Shown piece after piece: positions 62,904-64,000 of a stretch of DNA of 64,000 nucleotides. Within the stretch, counting starts at the first letter, position 1. Each line of letters opens with the position of its first letter. The stretch is from the NCBI RefSeq assembly GCF_017487405.1, contig NZ_CP062222.1, positions 2,279,001 through 2,343,000 on the forward strand. The letters run 5' to 3'. This stretch comes from Brevundimonas goettingensis (GTDB lineage Bacteria; Pseudomonadota; Alphaproteobacteria; Caulobacterales; Caulobacteraceae). The position numbers and the translations under genes are program-made. The notes under the pieces are model-generated. The model did no database searches, was not told where the DNA came from, and saw only the letters and a program-made list of their open reading frames with translations.

Positions 62904-62989
62904 CCTGACGTCACCCTTGCGAGGGGCGGTCGGCGGTGGAAGGAAGGACCCGGGCGTCCGTCAGAGACGCCGCTGGATGAGGAACCGCC

Positions 62990-63823
62990 ATGGCCGCCTT
63001 CGAGATCACCCGTGAGGGCGCCGTCGCCCATCTGCGCCTGACCCGGCCCGAGGCGTCGAACGCGCTCGACATGAGCTTCTGGCGCGGCTTCGGACCCGCC
63101 GTGTCGGCGCTGGACCGGACCGGCGAGGTCCACGCCTTGGTGATCTCCGGCGAGGGCCGAAACTTCTGCGCCGGGATGGACATCTCCGTCTTCTCCAGCG
63201 GCGCCATCCTGCCGGCCGAGACGTCGGCGCAGCGGCAAGCCTTCCATCAGGCGGTGCGCGACCTGCAGGACGCCCTGACGGCGCTGGAGAAGGCGCGCTT
63301 CCCGGTGATCGCAGCGGTGCACGGCGCCTGCGTCGGGGCGGGGCTGGACATGGTCTCGGCCTGCGACCTGAGGCTGGCCTCCGCCGACGCCCTGTTCCGG
63401 ATCGAGGAGATCAACATCGGCATGATGGCCGACGTCGGCAGCCTCCAACGCCTGCCGAAAATCCTGCCCGAGGGGGTGGTGCGGGAACTGGCCTATCTGG
63501 GCAACAGCCTGACCGCCGGGCGGGCCGAACGACTGGGCTTCGTCAATGCGGTCCTGCCGGACGCCGAGGCCGTTGTCGCGGCGGCGCTGGAGATGGCGCG
63601 GACCATCGCGGGCAAGGCGCCCTTGGCCGTGACCGGGTCCAAGGCGGCGATCGGCTATGCCCGCGACCACACCGTCGCCGAGGGGCTGGAGTGGGTGGCG
63701 GTCATGCAGGGCTCGCTGTGGAACCCGTCGGACATCCTGACCGCCATTCAGGCGCGGAGGTCGAAAGAGACGCCGGCCTTCGCCGCCCTCGCCCCGCTCG
63801 TGACGCCCGGCTCCGAGGGCTAG
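62990..63823 (+). CDS. Crotonase-family enzyme, dienoyl-CoA isomerase-like
   Basis: The 277-residue protein has crotonase motifs: GEGRNFCAGMDISVF for the first oxyanion-hole region, HGACVGAGLDMVSACDLRLA for the second, and INIGMMADVGSLQRLPKIL. The ADVGSLQRLP form, with an Asp in place of the second catalytic Glu of enoyl-CoA hydratase, matches delta3,5-delta2,4-dienoyl-CoA isomerases. It could shift double bonds of an unsaturated acyl-CoA made by the ligases. It is the last complete gene in the window. Confidence 0.87.
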   Translation: MAAFEITREGAVAHLRLTRPEASNALDMSFWRGFGPAVSALDRTGEVHALVISGEGRNFCAGMDISVFSSGAILPAETSAQRQAFHQAVRDLQDALTALEKARFPVIAAVHGACVGAGLDMVSACDLRLASADALFRIEEINIGMMADVGSLQRLPKILPEGVVRELAYLGNSLTAGRAERLGFVNAVLPDAEAVVAAALEMARTIAGKAPLAVTGSKAAIGYARDHTVAEGLEWVAVMQGSLWNPSDILTAIQARRSKETPAFAALAPLVTPGSEG

Positions 63824-64000
63824 GCCGCGCGGCGGACCGAGCGGATGACCGCCGAGGTCATGGCCGCCAGCCCGGCCAGAAGCCGCGCCTGATCCGCCGG
63901 AGCCAGCGACCGGTCGAGGAACAGCAGGGCCAGCCCCTCGGCCTGAACGGTCACCGCGCCCCCGCGCCAGCAGCCGCAATCGATCCAGCCGTCCAGCAGG
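63820..64000 (-). CDS. Unidentified protein, C-terminal fragment
   Basis: A minus-strand frame is open from the right edge to a TAG at 63820-63822, giving about 59 residues that end LLAGLAAMTSAVIRSVRRAA. It includes the Cys-Trp-rich stretch WIDCGCWRGGAVTVQAEGLA. The stop overlaps that of the convergent crotonase gene within CTAG. I do not recognise the family, and most of the gene lies beyond the window. Confidence 0.55.
   Translation of the reverse strand, partial: LLDGWIDCGCWRGGAVTVQAEGLALLFLDRSLAPADQARLLAGLAAMTSAVIRSVRRAA

Noticed and set aside
1..64000. Mobile elements, CRISPR arrays and tRNA genes.
   Set aside because: I saw no transposase or integrase product, no regularly spaced direct repeats, and no tRNA-like cloverleaf or CCA-ended stretch; gaps are short and explained by promoters or terminators.

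Overview
The window is GC-rich, gene-dense alphaproteobacterial DNA. The four TonB-dependent receptors (TBDRs), many esterase-type hydrolases, Tat-type leaders and ATGA-coupled operons fit a Caulobacterales organism (Brevundimonas, Phenylobacterium or Caulobacter type). This assignment rests on protein style, not on a marker gene. I found no rRNA, tRNA, CRISPR array, transposase, phage gene or replication origin.

Region 1 (1-7638, all minus strand) is housekeeping-like. It holds a MoxR ATPase / DUF58 / BatA / DUF4175-type cluster, cut by the left edge, together with DUF4159 and a TldE-TldD pair. A TBDR (7841-10687) follows.

Region 2 (10864-25549) is an aromatic-catabolism island. Eleven tightly packed minus-strand genes run from an aldehyde dehydrogenase (24097) down to a beta-propeller lactonase (10864). 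They include a LigJ-type 4-oxalomesaconate hydratase, a LigI-like amidohydrolase, a LigB-type extradiol dioxygenase, an HpcH/HpaI aldolase, a ThDP enzyme, two proteins of the 4,5-dihydroxyphthalate decarboxylase fold, and two MFS transporters. A divergent LysR-type regulator with two tandem DNA-binding domains sits at the head. The inferred flow is: import, decarboxylation to a catechol, meta-cleavage, lactone/hydratase steps, aldol cleavage to central metabolites. The actual substrate is not evident.

Region 3 (25698-31889) has a secreted PD40 beta-propeller protein, a second TBDR and a second ThDP enzyme.

Region 4 (32081-46712) appears to be a GntR/FCD-controlled module: regulator, two beta-lactamase-fold serine hydrolases, acyl-CoA ligase, thiolase, short-chain dehydrogenase, GST, two MFS transporters, a TBDR and an M28-like protein. 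Four exact copies of the 11-mer TTGTACRACAA, a FadR/FCD-type operator shape, lie only in its promoter regions.

Region 5 (46709-63823) repeats the same gene set with different partners: SCP2-type thiolase, alpha/beta hydrolases, GH2 beta-mannosidase-like enzyme, DUF3089 lipoprotein, SGNH hydrolase, TBDR, a paralogous acyl-CoA ligase, TetR, a third serine hydrolase, MFS, MerR and a dienoyl-CoA-isomerase-like crotonase. Two of its promoters share a near-perfect palindrome (TTCAMTCGCGAKTGAA) followed by a common TTGACGAA core. Together regions 4 and 5 look like two parallel systems for outer-membrane uptake, ester hydrolysis, CoA activation and beta-oxidation-like breakdown of bulky esters or acids. 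The right edge cuts a minus-strand gene of unknown function.
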